Positions 8,832 to 18,237 of a stretch of 64,000 nt of DNA are shown here, one piece after another. Both the position numbers and the translations under genes were made by a program. Location: positions 372,001 through 436,000 of the forward strand of contig NZ_CAUPIY010000001.1 of assembly GCF_963511525.1 (NCBI RefSeq). Direction: 5' to 3'. Origin of the DNA: Mobiluncus sp963511525 (GTDB lineage Bacteria; Actinomycetota; Actinomycetes; Actinomycetales; Actinomycetaceae). The stretch's first letter is position 1, and each line of letters starts with the position of its first letter. The notes under the pieces are model-generated. The model did not search any database, was not told the origin of the DNA, and saw only the letters and a program-made list of their open reading frames with translations.

Positions 8832-9986
8832 ATGACTTTTCTGCAAATCCTTTGGTTTATCCTCGTAGCGGTCCTGTGGGCTGGCTATCTCGTCCTGGAA
8901 GGCTACGGCTTGGGCACCGGTATGTTGCTGCGTATCATCGGTAAGACCGATGACGAGCGCGGTCAGATGGTTCGCGCCATCGGCCCGCACTGGGACGGCA
9001 ACGAAGTGTGGCTGCTCACCGCTGGTGGCGCGACCTTCGCTTCTTCTCCCGAGTGGTACGCCGTGATGTTCTCCGGTATGTACATCGCTTTGTTCCTGGT
9101 CCTGCTGTGCTTGATTGGCCGTATCGCGGCTATCGAATGGCGCAACAAGGTGGACACGCTGAAGTGGCGCGGCACCTGGGACACCATCCAAACCATCACG
9201 GCTTGGCTGGTTCCGATTCTGCTGGGTGTAGCCTTCGGCAACCTGGTGGCCGGCATGAAGATTATCGTGGCCGATCCCAAGACTCCGTTCACCGAAGTTG
9301 GCCCTGAGAACGTTGACATTGCCAATGCTGGCATGTCTCAGGTTCACTCTTTCATCGGTCTGGGCGAATTCCCCTTCAGCCAGCTGGTGAGCTTGCTGAT
9401 TGGCGGTTCCGGCTTCGCGATTCTCGGCGGTTTGGTGATTGCCTCCCTATCCTTGGTTCAAGGGGCCAACTTCTTGGCTCTCAAGACCGACGGAGCTGTT
9501 CAGGAACGCGCGGTCGCGATTGCCCCGAAGTTGGGTCTTATCTCGACCGTCCTGACCGCAGTCTTTGCGGTGTGGGGCACCTTCGCCTTCAAGGGCGCTG
9601 GTTTCCTCTTCGCGCTGATCTTCCTGGTTATCGCGGCACTCTGCCTTATTATCAGCCTGCTCTTCGCGTTCAAGGGTGCTTCGGCAAAGGCTTTCACTTT
9701 CAATTCCATCGCCATTGCTATGGCTGTGGCTTGGGTGTTCGCCATGCTCTTCCCCAACGTGATGAAGTCCTCGATTGATCCGGCTTATTCGCTGACTATT
9801 GCTCAGTCTGCGGCTTCCGCCGGAACCCAGGTTGTGATGACCGTAGCGGCCATCATCCTGGTCCCGATCGTATTGGGTTACACCATCTGGTCTGTCTACA
9901 TGTTCCGCGCTCGTATCAGCGTGGCTCCTGCAGGCGGCTTGGAGCCCGATAAGATTCGCGAAGGCGCGAACTTCCTGGTTGGCTAA
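8832..9986 (+). CDS. cydB: Cytochrome bd oxidase subunit II
   Basis: A 384-residue membrane protein with about 8-9 hydrophobic segments. The N-terminal region GYLVLEGYGLGTGML and IGPHWDGNEVWLL are hallmarks of CydB. It pairs with CydA in the plasma membrane and supports the haem centres. It starts at ATG 8832 with AAGGAGG 8 bases upstream, 15 bases after the cydA stop, so the two are co-translated from one mRNA. Length and motifs are complete. Confidence 0.96.
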   Translation: MTFLQILWFILVAVLWAGYLVLEGYGLGTGMLLRIIGKTDDERGQMVRAIGPHWDGNEVWLLTAGGATFASSPEWYAVMFSGMYIALFLVLLCLIGRIAAIEWRNKVDTLKWRGTWDTIQTITAWLVPILLGVAFGNLVAGMKIIVADPKTPFTEVGPENVDIANAGMSQVHSFIGLGEFPFSQLVSLLIGGSGFAILGGLVIASLSLVQGANFLALKTDGAVQERAVAIAPKLGLISTVLTAVFAVWGTFAFKGAGFLFALIFLVIAALCLIISLLFAFKGASAKAFTFNSIAIAMAVAWVFAMLFPNVMKSSIDPAYSLTIAQSAASAGTQVVMTVAAIILVPIVLGYTIWSVYMFRARISVAPAGGLEPDKIREGANFLVG

Positions 9987-10014
9987 ATAAAGCGACGACG
10001 GTCTGAAACCGTTA

Positions 10015-10042
10015 CGGGCGGGTCACTACGGTGGCCCGCCCG
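10015..10042 (+). other. Intercistronic hairpin between cydB and cydD
   Basis: A 12-base-pair stem: CGGGCGGGTCAC at 10015-10026 pairs with GTGGCCCGCCCG at 10031-10042, with one G-U pair and a 4-base loop. It lies 29 bases after cydB. No T-run follows, so it is not a standard terminator. It more likely stabilises cydAB mRNA or lowers read-through into cydDC. A smaller hairpin (ACGGT/ACCGT) lies just before it. Confidence 0.6.
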
Positions 10043-10122
10043 CACCAGTTTAACCGGGGTTTCGCCCCTCCCGCGTTGTGGAGATTTTCCCTGAAATGTG
10101 GAAAGCTGAGGGGGTGAAACCC

Positions 10123-11907
10123 ATGGACCCCCGACTGCTGAAATACGCTAAAACTGCACGCGGATACATTATCTTCATCACTGTTTTTGGTTTTTTCTCG
10201 GCAGTTTTCATCATCGCTCAAGACTGGCTCATCTCGAAGGCCGCGACCCCGGTCATCATGGAACACCAGCCCTTGTCTTTCATCCTTCCCACCCTCGGCG
10301 TGTTGGTTTTGGTCCTGTTGGGGAGGGGCTTGTCCCTGCTGATTAGGCAGTGGTTTGCACACCGGGCAGCAACGGGCGCCATCAAAGAAATCCGAGAAAA
10401 AGTTTTGGCCCACGCCACCAAACTCGGCCCTCGCTGGCAAACTCAGCACGGTCAAGACACCGTGACCACGGTCGTGCGCGCCTTGAAAGACCTCGACGCT
10501 TACTTCGTTTTTTTCCTGCCCCAACTTTTGCTCTCGGTGACAGTCACTCCCCTGACCCTGTTGGTGATTGTTTATCTGGACTGGATCAGCGCCATCTTCG
10601 TGCTAGCCACCATTCCACTCATCCCCCTGTTCATGATTCTCATCGGGATTTTGACCCAGGAATACTCCGACAAACGCCTAGCTTCCATGAAACGCATGGG
10701 CGGTCAACTGGTGGACCTCCTGGCCGGCCTAGCAACCCTGAAATCCTTGGGACGCGAGCAAGACCCCGCCAAGCAGGTGAAACGAGTCGGCTACGAATAC
10801 TCCCGTTCCACCATGCAAACGTTGCGCGTCGCGTTCATGAGCGGCGGCGCCCTGGAATTCCTGACCACCCTGTGCGTGGCGCTGGTTGCGGTAGAAGTCG
10901 GGATTCGCCTGCTGAATAACCAACTCGACCTGTTCACCGGACTGTTGGTCATTATGCTGACTCCAGAGGTCTTTAGCCCGCTGCGCGAAGTCGGCAAACA
11001 ATTCCACGCTTCCTCCGACGGGGTCACCGCCGCGGAAGCAGCCTTTGCCATCCTTGAGGAACCGCTGCCGAAAACCGGGCACCTCGCGGCTCCTGACCTG
11101 ACCAAAGCCACCATCCAGCTGCATGACCTAGGCGTGAAAGCTCGTGGTATGTGGGCTCCCGCCAGCCTCACGGCCAGCCTCGAACCGGGAAAAATTTACG
11201 CCCTGACCGGCGCCAGCGGTTCCGGGAAAACGACCACCGCTATGAGCCTTCTGGGGCTGCAAACTGTGGATCAGGGCGAGCTGACGGTGAGCGGACCCGC
11301 GGGAGACGTACCCCTGTACGACATCGACCCGGCATCGTGGTGGGAACAATGTGCCTGGGTTCCCCAAAACCCGGCTATTCTGCCCGGTACAGTCCTGGAA
11401 AACCTGGGCGAGACCGGGGACACCCCCAGCCCCGCCCTGATGGAAGCCAGCCGTATCACCCACTTCGATACGGTGGTGCAGGGATTATCAAAAGGCTGGC
11501 TGACCCAGCTTGGCGCTGGCGGCTTGGGTTTGTCAGTCGGTCAGCGGCAACGCTTGGCACTGACCCGCACCCTAACCCAAAAAGCGCAGCTCATCGTGTT
11601 GGACGAGCCGACCGCGCACCTGGATGCGAACCTGGAAACCCAGGTCATTGCCGGGATTAAAGCCCTGAAAGCCCAAGGGAAAACGGTGGTCGTCATTGCC
11701 CACCGCCAAGCTGTGCTGAATGTTGCCGACGTGTCTATTCCGGTCGAAACCAGAACTTTCACCGCAGCCGAAGCAGAACAGGAAGCCCAGGCGGCAGCCG
11801 ACGCGAAACCGAAACCGCGGGAACGCAAACGCAAACCAGATGGGCGTGAGGATTTGCCCCCGCTAATTTTGAATCTAGATTTTGCCGATAACGAGGTGCG
11901 CGCATGA
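10123..11907 (+). CDS. cydD: CydD, ABC exporter half needed for cytochrome bd assembly
   Basis: An N-terminal six-helix exporter domain (about residues 20-315) is followed by an ATPase domain with GASGSGKTTT (Walker A), LSVGQRQRLALTR (signature) and LIVLDEPTAHLD (Walker B). CydDC forms a heterodimer that exports thiols such as cysteine or glutathione in E. coli and is required for bd oxidase assembly. I chose ATG 10123 because GAGGGGG sits about 8 bases before it; an in-frame GTG at 10078 would add 15 residues. The C-terminal tail is charged and low in complexity. The gene overlaps cydC by 4 bases. Confidence 0.92.
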   Translation: MDPRLLKYAKTARGYIIFITVFGFFSAVFIIAQDWLISKAATPVIMEHQPLSFILPTLGVLVLVLLGRGLSLLIRQWFAHRAATGAIKEIREKVLAHATKLGPRWQTQHGQDTVTTVVRALKDLDAYFVFFLPQLLLSVTVTPLTLLVIVYLDWISAIFVLATIPLIPLFMILIGILTQEYSDKRLASMKRMGGQLVDLLAGLATLKSLGREQDPAKQVKRVGYEYSRSTMQTLRVAFMSGGALEFLTTLCVALVAVEVGIRLLNNQLDLFTGLLVIMLTPEVFSPLREVGKQFHASSDGVTAAEAAFAILEEPLPKTGHLAAPDLTKATIQLHDLGVKARGMWAPASLTASLEPGKIYALTGASGSGKTTTAMSLLGLQTVDQGELTVSGPAGDVPLYDIDPASWWEQCAWVPQNPAILPGTVLENLGETGDTPSPALMEASRITHFDTVVQGLSKGWLTQLGAGGLGLSVGQRQRLALTRTLTQKAQLIVLDEPTAHLDANLETQVIAGIKALKAQGKTVVVIAHRQAVLNVADVSIPVETRTFTAAEAEQEAQAAADAKPKPRERKRKPDGREDLPPLILNLDFADNEVRA

Positions 11908-13850
11908 GCAGCAACAAGTCAACTTTCCCCGCTGAAGTCATGGAATCCTCTGCTGAGTCCTATAGTCCCCCCATGCAAAGCACGGCGTTTATATCGCGCG
12001 AAGAGCTGCGCAACCTGCGCCTGACCTATCGGATGATGCGTCTGAATCGCGCCAATATGGCTCTGGCTATCCTCCTGGGCGTCTCGACGTTGGCCTGCGC
12101 CATCGGGCTGTCGGTGGTGGCGGCTTGGCTCATTGCCCGTGCCGCCCAGATTGACGCTCTGTGGATGGACTTGGCGGTCGCGGCCGTAGCCGTGCGTTTC
12201 TTTGGGATTGGCCGGGCGCTGTTCCGCTATCTGGAACGCCTAGCGTCTCACAAAGTCGCCCTGTTGGGAGTAGCCGATTTGCGGCACACGGTTTACCGGA
12301 TTCTGGCAGGTCGTCCGGCCAAGAACATCGCGGCCTTGCGGCGCGGGGAAATCCTGGCCCGCACGGGCGGCGACGTCGATTCGGTCGGAGACTTCGTGGT
12401 GAAGTCTGTCCTTCCCGGAATGGTTACGGCTATCACCGCCATCGCCACCGTTATTTTGTTCTGGTTCCTGGCTCCCCTAGCGGCGCTCACGCTGCTGATC
12501 TGCCTGCTGATGGCCGGAGTGGTAGGGCCTTTGCTGACGATTCGGTCGGCCCGTATCGCCGAGTTGGCTTCCCAGCAGGCTCAGATTGAGCTGACTGCCA
12601 GCGCCCAAAACCTCATGATGAACGCCAGCGAACTGGCGGTTTCCGGGCGTCTGCAGGCCGCGCAAGACCACCTCAACCAAGTCGAACAAGTCATTCAACG
12701 CCTGAAAGACAAGGCCGCCCGCCCTTCTGCCATCGCCGCTTTTATTGACAATATTTCGATGGGGGCGGCCGTCCTGTGCGGTTTCCTGATTGGCACTCCC
12801 CTGGTCGTCAGCGGCCAGCTGTGGGACGTGAACCTGGCGATTCTGGTGCTGGCTCCCCTAGCAGCTTTTGAAGGGACCTCCCAACTGGCTGCCGCCGCGG
12901 TACAGCTGGTGTCCTCCGGAGCCGCCGCGACCCGTCTGGTGGATTTGATGGGGGGAGCTGATTATGTCGAGGCCGCCCTGAAGCAGATTTACGCAGCGGA
13001 CGCCACCCCGAACAGCGATGCCGTCCCGGAGGTGGCAGTCAACGCAGAGGGGCACCGCACGGAGCTCTCGCCCGTCACCGAAGTTGAGGCTCACCTGGTG
13101 GCCAAAGACCTGGAGATTGGGTGGCCCGGCGGGCCGATTATTGCCAGCGGAATTGACCTGGAACTGCGCCCCGGCAAGGCTTTAGCGATTGTGGGTCGTT
13201 CCGGAATCGGCAAATCCACGCTGCTTTATACCTTGGCAGGTTTGATTCCACCGCGGGGTGGCAGCCTGACGCTGGGAGGAATCGACATCACCACCCTTCC
13301 GCGCCCCACCGTGAGCGAAAAAATCGTGATGACCGCGGAGGACGCCCATATTTTTGCCACCACCGCCCTAGAGAACATTCGGGTAGCGCGAGCCAATGTG
13401 GGAACCGTGGAGGCAGAAAAGCTGCTGCAAGAGGCAGGAATGGGACCGTGGCTTAAGGCCGCCCCGGACGGCCTGGAAACTGTGCTCGGCATGGACGGAG
13501 CCGCACTGAGCGGTGGAGAACGTCGACGCATCCTGTTGGCGCGGGCTTTGGCGACCCCGGCGCAGCTCCTCGCCCTGGACGAACCCGGAGAGCACCTGGA
13601 CGGGGCTCTAGCCGACCAGCTGGTGTCGGATCTATTGGCGACCGGCAAGAGCGGGGAACGCGGCGTGCTGTTGGTCACCCACCGGCTCAGTGCCTTGGAC
13701 AAAGCCGATGAAGTCATCGTTCTTGGTAAGCTGGATAGCGAAGACGAGGACGACGTGACCCGTATCACCGCTCGCGGAACGCACGCCAGTTTGGTCGAAA
13801 CCAACCCCACCTACCGTTGGAACCTAGAACAGGAGAAGAGCTACGTCTGA
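11904..13850 (+). CDS. cydC: CydC, partner ABC exporter half
   Basis: A 648-residue ABC exporter half-molecule. The membrane domain spans about residues 50-330, and the ATPase domain has GRSGIGKSTLLYTLAGL, LSGGERRRILLARAL and LLALDEPGEHLD. Its ATG overlaps the cydD stop (ATGA), so translation is coupled and the two halves probably form the CydDC heterodimer. A linker of about 60 residues between the two domains is longer than usual. The cytochrome bd context makes assignment as CydC firm. Confidence 0.92.
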   Translation: MSSNKSTFPAEVMESSAESYSPPMQSTAFISREELRNLRLTYRMMRLNRANMALAILLGVSTLACAIGLSVVAAWLIARAAQIDALWMDLAVAAVAVRFFGIGRALFRYLERLASHKVALLGVADLRHTVYRILAGRPAKNIAALRRGEILARTGGDVDSVGDFVVKSVLPGMVTAITAIATVILFWFLAPLAALTLLICLLMAGVVGPLLTIRSARIAELASQQAQIELTASAQNLMMNASELAVSGRLQAAQDHLNQVEQVIQRLKDKAARPSAIAAFIDNISMGAAVLCGFLIGTPLVVSGQLWDVNLAILVLAPLAAFEGTSQLAAAAVQLVSSGAAATRLVDLMGGADYVEAALKQIYAADATPNSDAVPEVAVNAEGHRTELSPVTEVEAHLVAKDLEIGWPGGPIIASGIDLELRPGKALAIVGRSGIGKSTLLYTLAGLIPPRGGSLTLGGIDITTLPRPTVSEKIVMTAEDAHIFATTALENIRVARANVGTVEAEKLLQEAGMGPWLKAAPDGLETVLGMDGAALSGGERRRILLARALATPAQLLALDEPGEHLDGALADQLVSDLLATGKSGERGVLLVTHRLSALDKADEVIVLGKLDSEDEDDVTRITARGTHASLVETNPTYRWNLEQEKSYV

Positions 13851-13878
13851 GCTAAGAAGCCTCAAGGTTAATAAATAT

Positions 13879-15171
13879 TTGGGGGAAAGCCACGCAGTTT
13901 TGCGTGAAAAAATCTATGCGCTGAACTTGGAGCTCGAAACTTTGCAGCGGTGGAACCGCATGAGCCAAAGCATTACCACGGCGCTGCTGGATGACACCGA
14001 TGAAGAGGAAGCGCTGTCCCTTATCGCCTCTTCTGTGCGCCGGGTGGCGGAAGCCAATACGACCCTGATTGTGCTACCCAGCTTGGGCGGAAAATACATT
14101 TGTGAAATTGCTGACGGCGAAGCTGCCACACAGATGATTGGGATGGAATTTCCTCCCGAGGGGCGCGCCCAGGCGGTCATTCGCAACAATGTCGGCATCA
14201 TCGTGGAGTCTATGGAACGCGCCAACTTACTGCGGATTCCCGAACTGTCCATTTTTGGTCCGGCTCTCTATGCCCCGATGAGCGAGCGCGGAGCCGCCAG
14301 CGGGGTCATTATCCTGTTTCGCAACCCTGGCAGCCCCGAATTTACCGTGCCGGATTTGCGAGCCGCCGAGAATTTTGCGGCACAAGCTACTTTGGCGCTG
14401 CGCCTGTCCGGCGTGCGACAGTCCGAGGACCGCGCGGAGCTGCTGGAAGAACGCCAGCGCATTGCTCGTGACCTGCATGACCTGGCTATACAGCAGCTGT
14501 TCGCGACCTCCCTGCACCTCGAAGCCTTAAAAGAAGACCTCAGCGATCAGGAACTCACAGCTCAGACGATTCGCACCACCCTGGATGAGGCGTTGCGTTC
14601 AGTGGGCGACTCTGTGGGGGAAATCCGCCGGATCGTCAGCGAACTAAAAGATCAAGACAGCGCGGAACCGGAGCTGTTGGGCGGATTGCGGATGGAGGCC
14701 TCACTATCTCGGCGTTCCCTCGGATTCGCGCCCTCGCTCATTGTGCGCGTAGACGATGAAGTTTGCACCCTGGACAATATGGAACGAATGGAGGAACTGC
14801 TGCGCCGGAGGCTACCGGAAACCCTCATCTCGGATGTGTTGGCAGTCGTGCGCGAGGGCCTGACGAACGTGGCTCGCCACGCCCACGCCACCGAGGTTCG
14901 TCTGGAAGTCGATATTTGGTTCAATCCTGAGTTGATTCCACCCCGATGCGCCCTCACCGACGCGAGCGTACCCACGCCAACCCAGCCCAACGGACTGCTA
15001 CGAGTGGAGATTCAAGATGACGGGTGCGGACTTAATTCCAAAATTGACCACCATTCGGGCTTAGCCAATATGACCGCGCGCGCCACGATTCACCTGGGGA
15101 TGATGCGCATCGGTAAACGCCCCGACGGCGCCAGCGGAACCCTTTTGACGTGGTGTATTCCGCTTAGTTAA
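13879..15171 (+). CDS. GAF-domain sensor histidine kinase, DosS/NreB-like
   Basis: The 430-residue protein has no membrane segment. A GAF domain covers about residues 30-180, then a HisKA_3 dimerisation box with RIARDLHDLAIQQLF (phospho-His about residue 200), then an HATPase domain containing REGLTNVARHAHA and QDDGCGL. The box closely resembles DosS/DosT of mycobacteria, where the GAF domain senses oxygen or redox state. It starts 28 bases after cydC and is probably co-transcribed with cydABDC. The start used is TTG 13879; another TTG at 13900, behind GGGGGAAAG, is possible. Its likely partner is the convergent regulator at 15205-15867. Confidence 0.85.
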   Translation: MGESHAVLREKIYALNLELETLQRWNRMSQSITTALLDDTDEEEALSLIASSVRRVAEANTTLIVLPSLGGKYICEIADGEAATQMIGMEFPPEGRAQAVIRNNVGIIVESMERANLLRIPELSIFGPALYAPMSERGAASGVIILFRNPGSPEFTVPDLRAAENFAAQATLALRLSGVRQSEDRAELLEERQRIARDLHDLAIQQLFATSLHLEALKEDLSDQELTAQTIRTTLDEALRSVGDSVGEIRRIVSELKDQDSAEPELLGGLRMEASLSRRSLGFAPSLIVRVDDEVCTLDNMERMEELLRRRLPETLISDVLAVVREGLTNVARHAHATEVRLEVDIWFNPELIPPRCALTDASVPTPTQPNGLLRVEIQDDGCGLNSKIDHHSGLANMTARATIHLGMMRIGKRPDGASGTLLTWCIPLS

Positions 15172-15204
15172 TTTCGGGATTTTGCTGCCGGTTGCCTGCC
15201 GGGC

Positions 15205-15867
15205 TCACAGTTCCGGACGCGGAGAGTTCTTGCGCCACTCTGCAGAACGCTGCGATGCTACCCACGCCGCCACCTGGGTGCGCCGCTGCAGACCCATTTT
15301 CGACAGCAGTGCCGTAATGTGGTTTTTCACGGTCTTTTCGGCCACGCCCAGGGTGTCCCCAATTTCCCGGTTAGATAGGCCATCGCCGATTAATCCCAGG
15401 ATTTTCTTTTCAGTAGGGGTCAAGTGTTCGGTAGGGTCGCTGCGGTTTGCGCTGGTGCGGGTCACGGTACGCTCATCGAGCAGGGTCCTCCCCGCCGCCA
15501 CGGCCTTGATGACGTTCGTAATTTCCACCCCGGCGACGGTTTTCAACAGATAAGCGGCCGCCCCCACTTCCAGGGATTCCGCTAGCGCCTCGTCATCGTC
15601 AAAGGAGGTCAGCACCACCATGCGGGCGTTTGGCGTCATAACTCGCAGTTGGCGAATCAAATCGATACCGGTGCCGTCGGGTAGCTGCAAGTCCACCAAG
15701 ACCACGTTCGGGTTGGCCAACTCGGCCCTCGACAGGGCTTCGGCAACCGAACCGGCTTCGGCGACGACTCGCAAGTCCGCTGCTCTATCCACGAGCTCGG
15801 CGATTCCCCGGCGTACAATCTCGTGGTCGTCAACAATCATGACGCGAATCTCCGACTGCTCAGTCAT
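15205..15867 (-). CDS. NarL/LuxR-family response regulator, DosR-like
   Basis: A 220-residue regulator. The receiver domain has VDDHEIVRRG at the N-terminus, phospho-Asp about residue 59 in VDLQLPDGTG, and the switch Thr/Ser in VVLTSFDDDEA. The C-terminal LuxR helix-turn-helix has LSNREIGDTLGVAEKTVKNH. Much of the receiver reads like mycobacterial DosR (EAGSVAEA, LPDGTGI, GRTLLD). It is convergent with the kinase gene, 33 bases apart, rather than in the same operon. By analogy it may switch cytochrome bd and other low-oxygen genes. I found no clear DosR-type box in front of cydA. Confidence 0.88.
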   Translation of the reverse strand: MTEQSEIRVMIVDDHEIVRRGIAELVDRAADLRVVAEAGSVAEALSRAELANPNVVLVDLQLPDGTGIDLIRQLRVMTPNARMVVLTSFDDDEALAESLEVGAAAYLLKTVAGVEITNVIKAVAAGRTLLDERTVTRTSANRSDPTEHLTPTEKKILGLIGDGLSNREIGDTLGVAEKTVKNHITALLSKMGLQRRTQVAAWVASQRSAEWRKNSPRPEL

Positions 15868-15879
15868 CTTTGGTCCTTC

Positions 15880-16842
15880 CTAACGCTTTCGCTGGCAACG
15901 TGGACAAAACACGCTGGAGCGGCCGTCAATAATCATCTTATCGAGCCGGGTCCCGCAGCGGCGGCAACTTTGGCCGCCCCGACCGTAAACCTGCAATTCT
16001 TTTGCAAATTCGCCTGGATTACCCCAAGAATTCACGTACAGGCGGTCAAACGAAGTACCGCCGAAGTCTAAAGCCTGCTCCATCACCGCCGCCACCGCAC
16101 CGAGTAATTTCCGCAGTTTCCTGTCACTCAGTGACCGGCCGGGGGCAGCGGGATGTATCCGGGCAGCAAATAAGCCCTCATCTGCATAAATATTGCCGAT
16201 ACCGGAGACAATGCTTTGGTCTAATAGCTTGGTTTTTATCGCTCTGGCGCTACAGCTGGTTTTTTCCACGAATTTCGTCGTGTCGCGGCATGAATCCAGC
16301 ACATCGCGGGCAATATGTTCCACGCCCTGTGGCAGCAGCGGTTCCGGTGCCCCCATCCCTCCGGGCGCACCGTCCGCTGTGGGCCGCAGCGGTCTGAGTT
16401 CGACGTGTCCAAAGGTGCGTTGGTCGCAAAACACCAGGTCTTTCCCGTTGTCGAGGGCGAAACGGAGGCGCTCATGGGCGAAGGGACGAGCCTCCCCGAG
16501 GCCTTGCTGAGCTGGCGGTGGCGCGGCTGAACCGGCGCTGTGCAGAGCCGCATCCCCGGATTCGACTCGCAGCTGGCCCGACATGCCCAGGTGCATCACG
16601 AGGGCAAGCGAGCCTTCTGCACTTGTGACATCCCCCGCTAAGGGAAACCACAAAAACTTTCCGCGCCGGACTGCTGCGCCCAGACGCATCCCCTCCAGTC
16701 CCGCACGCAACCCGGCGATTCCCCCCTGTTGATTGCGTAAAGTCCGCTCATGGGTCGGGTCGCTGATGCTCAGGACCCGCGATCCCACCACGGTTTGTTC
16801 CAGATTCCGGCGAATCGTTTCCACTTCGGGAAGCTCAGGCAT
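15880..16842 (-). CDS. mutM: Formamidopyrimidine-DNA glycosylase (Fpg)
   Basis: It excises 8-oxoguanine and other oxidised purines, acting as glycosylase and AP lyase. The start is fixed by MPELPEVETIRRNLE, since the N-terminal Pro after Met is the catalytic nucleophile and the following Glu is essential; a longer reading frame upstream is not coding. Also seen: RRGKFLWF with the conserved Lys, SIVSGIGNIYADE in the H2TH region, and a C-terminal zinc finger (CRRCGTRL ... FCPRC). At 320 residues it is longer than the usual 270-290 because of a Pro/Ala-rich insert near residues 105-145. It overlaps rnc by 8 bases. Confidence 0.95.
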   Translation of the reverse strand: MPELPEVETIRRNLEQTVVGSRVLSISDPTHERTLRNQQGGIAGLRAGLEGMRLGAAVRRGKFLWFPLAGDVTSAEGSLALVMHLGMSGQLRVESGDAALHSAGSAAPPPAQQGLGEARPFAHERLRFALDNGKDLVFCDQRTFGHVELRPLRPTADGAPGGMGAPEPLLPQGVEHIARDVLDSCRDTTKFVEKTSCSARAIKTKLLDQSIVSGIGNIYADEGLFAARIHPAAPGRSLSDRKLRKLLGAVAAVMEQALDFGGTSFDRLYVNSWGNPGEFAKELQVYGRGGQSCRRCGTRLDKMIIDGRSSVFCPRCQRKR

Positions 16843-17599
16843 CAGCCACCTGATCCCCGAAACGATCCTGCAGCGCCTCGAAAGCGGCCTCGGCAGCGCT
16901 GTGTTCGGCGGATTTCTTGGAAGTGCCCTGGCCTTCGCCCAGAACCTCACCATCCAAGCGAATTTCGGCCCTGAACACGCGGGCATGATCCGGCCCACTG
17001 CCCTGCACCACATATTCCGGTTCACCCAAGGAGTTGGCGGCCGCAAACTCGCTGAGATGGGTCTTCCAGTCCATGCCGACCGCCCGGCGCGGCGCGTTGC
17101 GCAAGTGTCGCCTCAGGTGACGCTCTATGGTGACCCGTGTAGATTCCAAGCCTGACGTGAGGTAGGACGCGCCAATCAGGGCCTCTAACGTGTCGGACAG
17201 AATGGAGTCCTTTTCTCGGCCTCCCTGACGGTCCTCGCCGATTCCCAGCAAGATGTAGTCGCCCAGGTGCAGCCGTCGCGCGACTTCCGCCAGCGGGGTT
17301 TGGCTGACGGTGGCGGCGCGCATTGGGGCCAACTCGCCCTCGGGAACATCGGGGAAGTTACGGAACAGGTATTCGGTGACCACGATTTGTAACACCGCGT
17401 CCCCCAGGAATTCCAGCCTTTCATTCGTGCCGGTCGAGCCGGTTTTCCCGTGTTCGTGGGCAAAAGACCGGTGGGTCATCGCGACCACCAAAAGTTCTTT
17501 ATCGACCGGTTGTCCCCAGTCCGCAAGTAAACGTTCCAGAGTGGCTCGGCTCTGACCCGGTTCGCCGGTGTCGTCTGTGTTTTGTGGGGATTGGTTCAC
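16835..17599 (-). CDS. rnc: Ribonuclease III
   Basis: A 254-residue double-strand-specific endoribonuclease for rRNA processing. The catalytic domain has the family signature RLEFLGDAVLQIVVTEYLF, with a second acidic site in DTLEALIGASYL. A C-terminal dsRNA-binding domain includes GTSKKSAEHSAAEAAF. The start is GTG at 17599, overlapping the DUF177 stop as GTGA, so translation is coupled. The gene also overlaps mutM at its 3' end. This is the standard actinobacterial DUF177-rnc-mutM block, here without rpmF. Confidence 0.95.
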   Translation of the reverse strand: MNQSPQNTDDTGEPGQSRATLERLLADWGQPVDKELLVVAMTHRSFAHEHGKTGSTGTNERLEFLGDAVLQIVVTEYLFRNFPDVPEGELAPMRAATVSQTPLAEVARRLHLGDYILLGIGEDRQGGREKDSILSDTLEALIGASYLTSGLESTRVTIERHLRRHLRNAPRRAVGMDWKTHLSEFAAANSLGEPEYVVQGSGPDHARVFRAEIRLDGEVLGEGQGTSKKSAEHSAAEAAFEALQDRFGDQVADA

Positions 17600-18237
17600 G
17601 AGGCTTCGTTCCCTCCGGCTTCCTGGGCTCGCAGCTCATTGGCTAAATCCCCCAACACGGCCCAGCGGGGATCCAAGACTTCGTGATGATGATTGGGGGG
17701 CAAATCCGCAAACTTTTCCCCACAATCTGGGCATAATCCCTGGCAGTCGGGCCGGCACAGCGGCAAAGTCTCCATGCCCAGTACCAGGGCATCTCGCAGC
17801 ACTGGCTCGAGGTCGACCTCGTCCTCGGCGCTCACCTCGAGGATATCCTCCCATTCTTCGTCCCCTTCCTGGCGAGCCGCTTCGCGCGCACCGGGATAGA
17901 AAAACATCTGGGTTTCGTTGACTTCTACCGTTCCAGCAACCGGGTCTAAACAGCGCGAACATTGAGCATCAGTCGGTACCGTGCCCCGCAGGGTGACCAA
18001 AATCCCCTCGTGCAAGGACTGCAAACTGACCTCGAAACGGCCTTCGGACTCCCGCGGGGTCACGACTCCGTTCGTCCAGGTGTCGGGCAACGGCAACAGG
18101 TAATCGTGCAGTTCGAGGGTCTTTCCGGGATTGCCCGGCAGGGAGGTTAAGCCGATGCGATAGTCGGACGCAGCCTCGTGATTGTCTAACCGAGCCGACT
18201 TTTTCCCGGCACCCTGCGCTTTGGAGCTGCTAGTCAT
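17596..18237 (-). CDS. DUF177/YceD-family protein
   Basis: A 213-residue protein with an internal CSRCLDPV motif and a C-terminal cysteine cluster CRPDCQGLCPDCG, the pattern of the DUF177/YceD family, probably metal-binding. Family members are linked with 23S rRNA and ribosome assembly in bacteria and plastids; the precise reaction is not known. It normally precedes rpmF and rnc. Here it overlaps rnc by 4 bases, and no rpmF lies between them. It overlaps the upstream coiled-coil gene by 8 bases. Confidence 0.85.
   Translation of the reverse strand: MTSSSKAQGAGKKSARLDNHEAASDYRIGLTSLPGNPGKTLELHDYLLPLPDTWTNGVVTPRESEGRFEVSLQSLHEGILVTLRGTVPTDAQCSRCLDPVAGTVEVNETQMFFYPGAREAARQEGDEEWEDILEVSAEDEVDLEPVLRDALVLGMETLPLCRPDCQGLCPDCGEKFADLPPNHHHEVLDPRWAVLGDLANELRAQEAGGNEAS

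Noticed and set aside
8331..9347. 338-codon open frame on the minus strand
   Set aside because: Antisense to cydA-cydB; codon bias of the real genes keeps the opposite frame open. No recognisable protein.
15880..17046. A longer MutM reading from 17046
   Set aside because: The catalytic Pro must be residue 2 after Met, so MPELPEVE at 16842 is the start; the extra part lies antiparallel in frame inside rnc.
17590..17640. Missing rpmF between the DUF177 gene and rnc
   Set aside because: Mycobacteria also lack rpmF at this site, so its absence is not remarkable.
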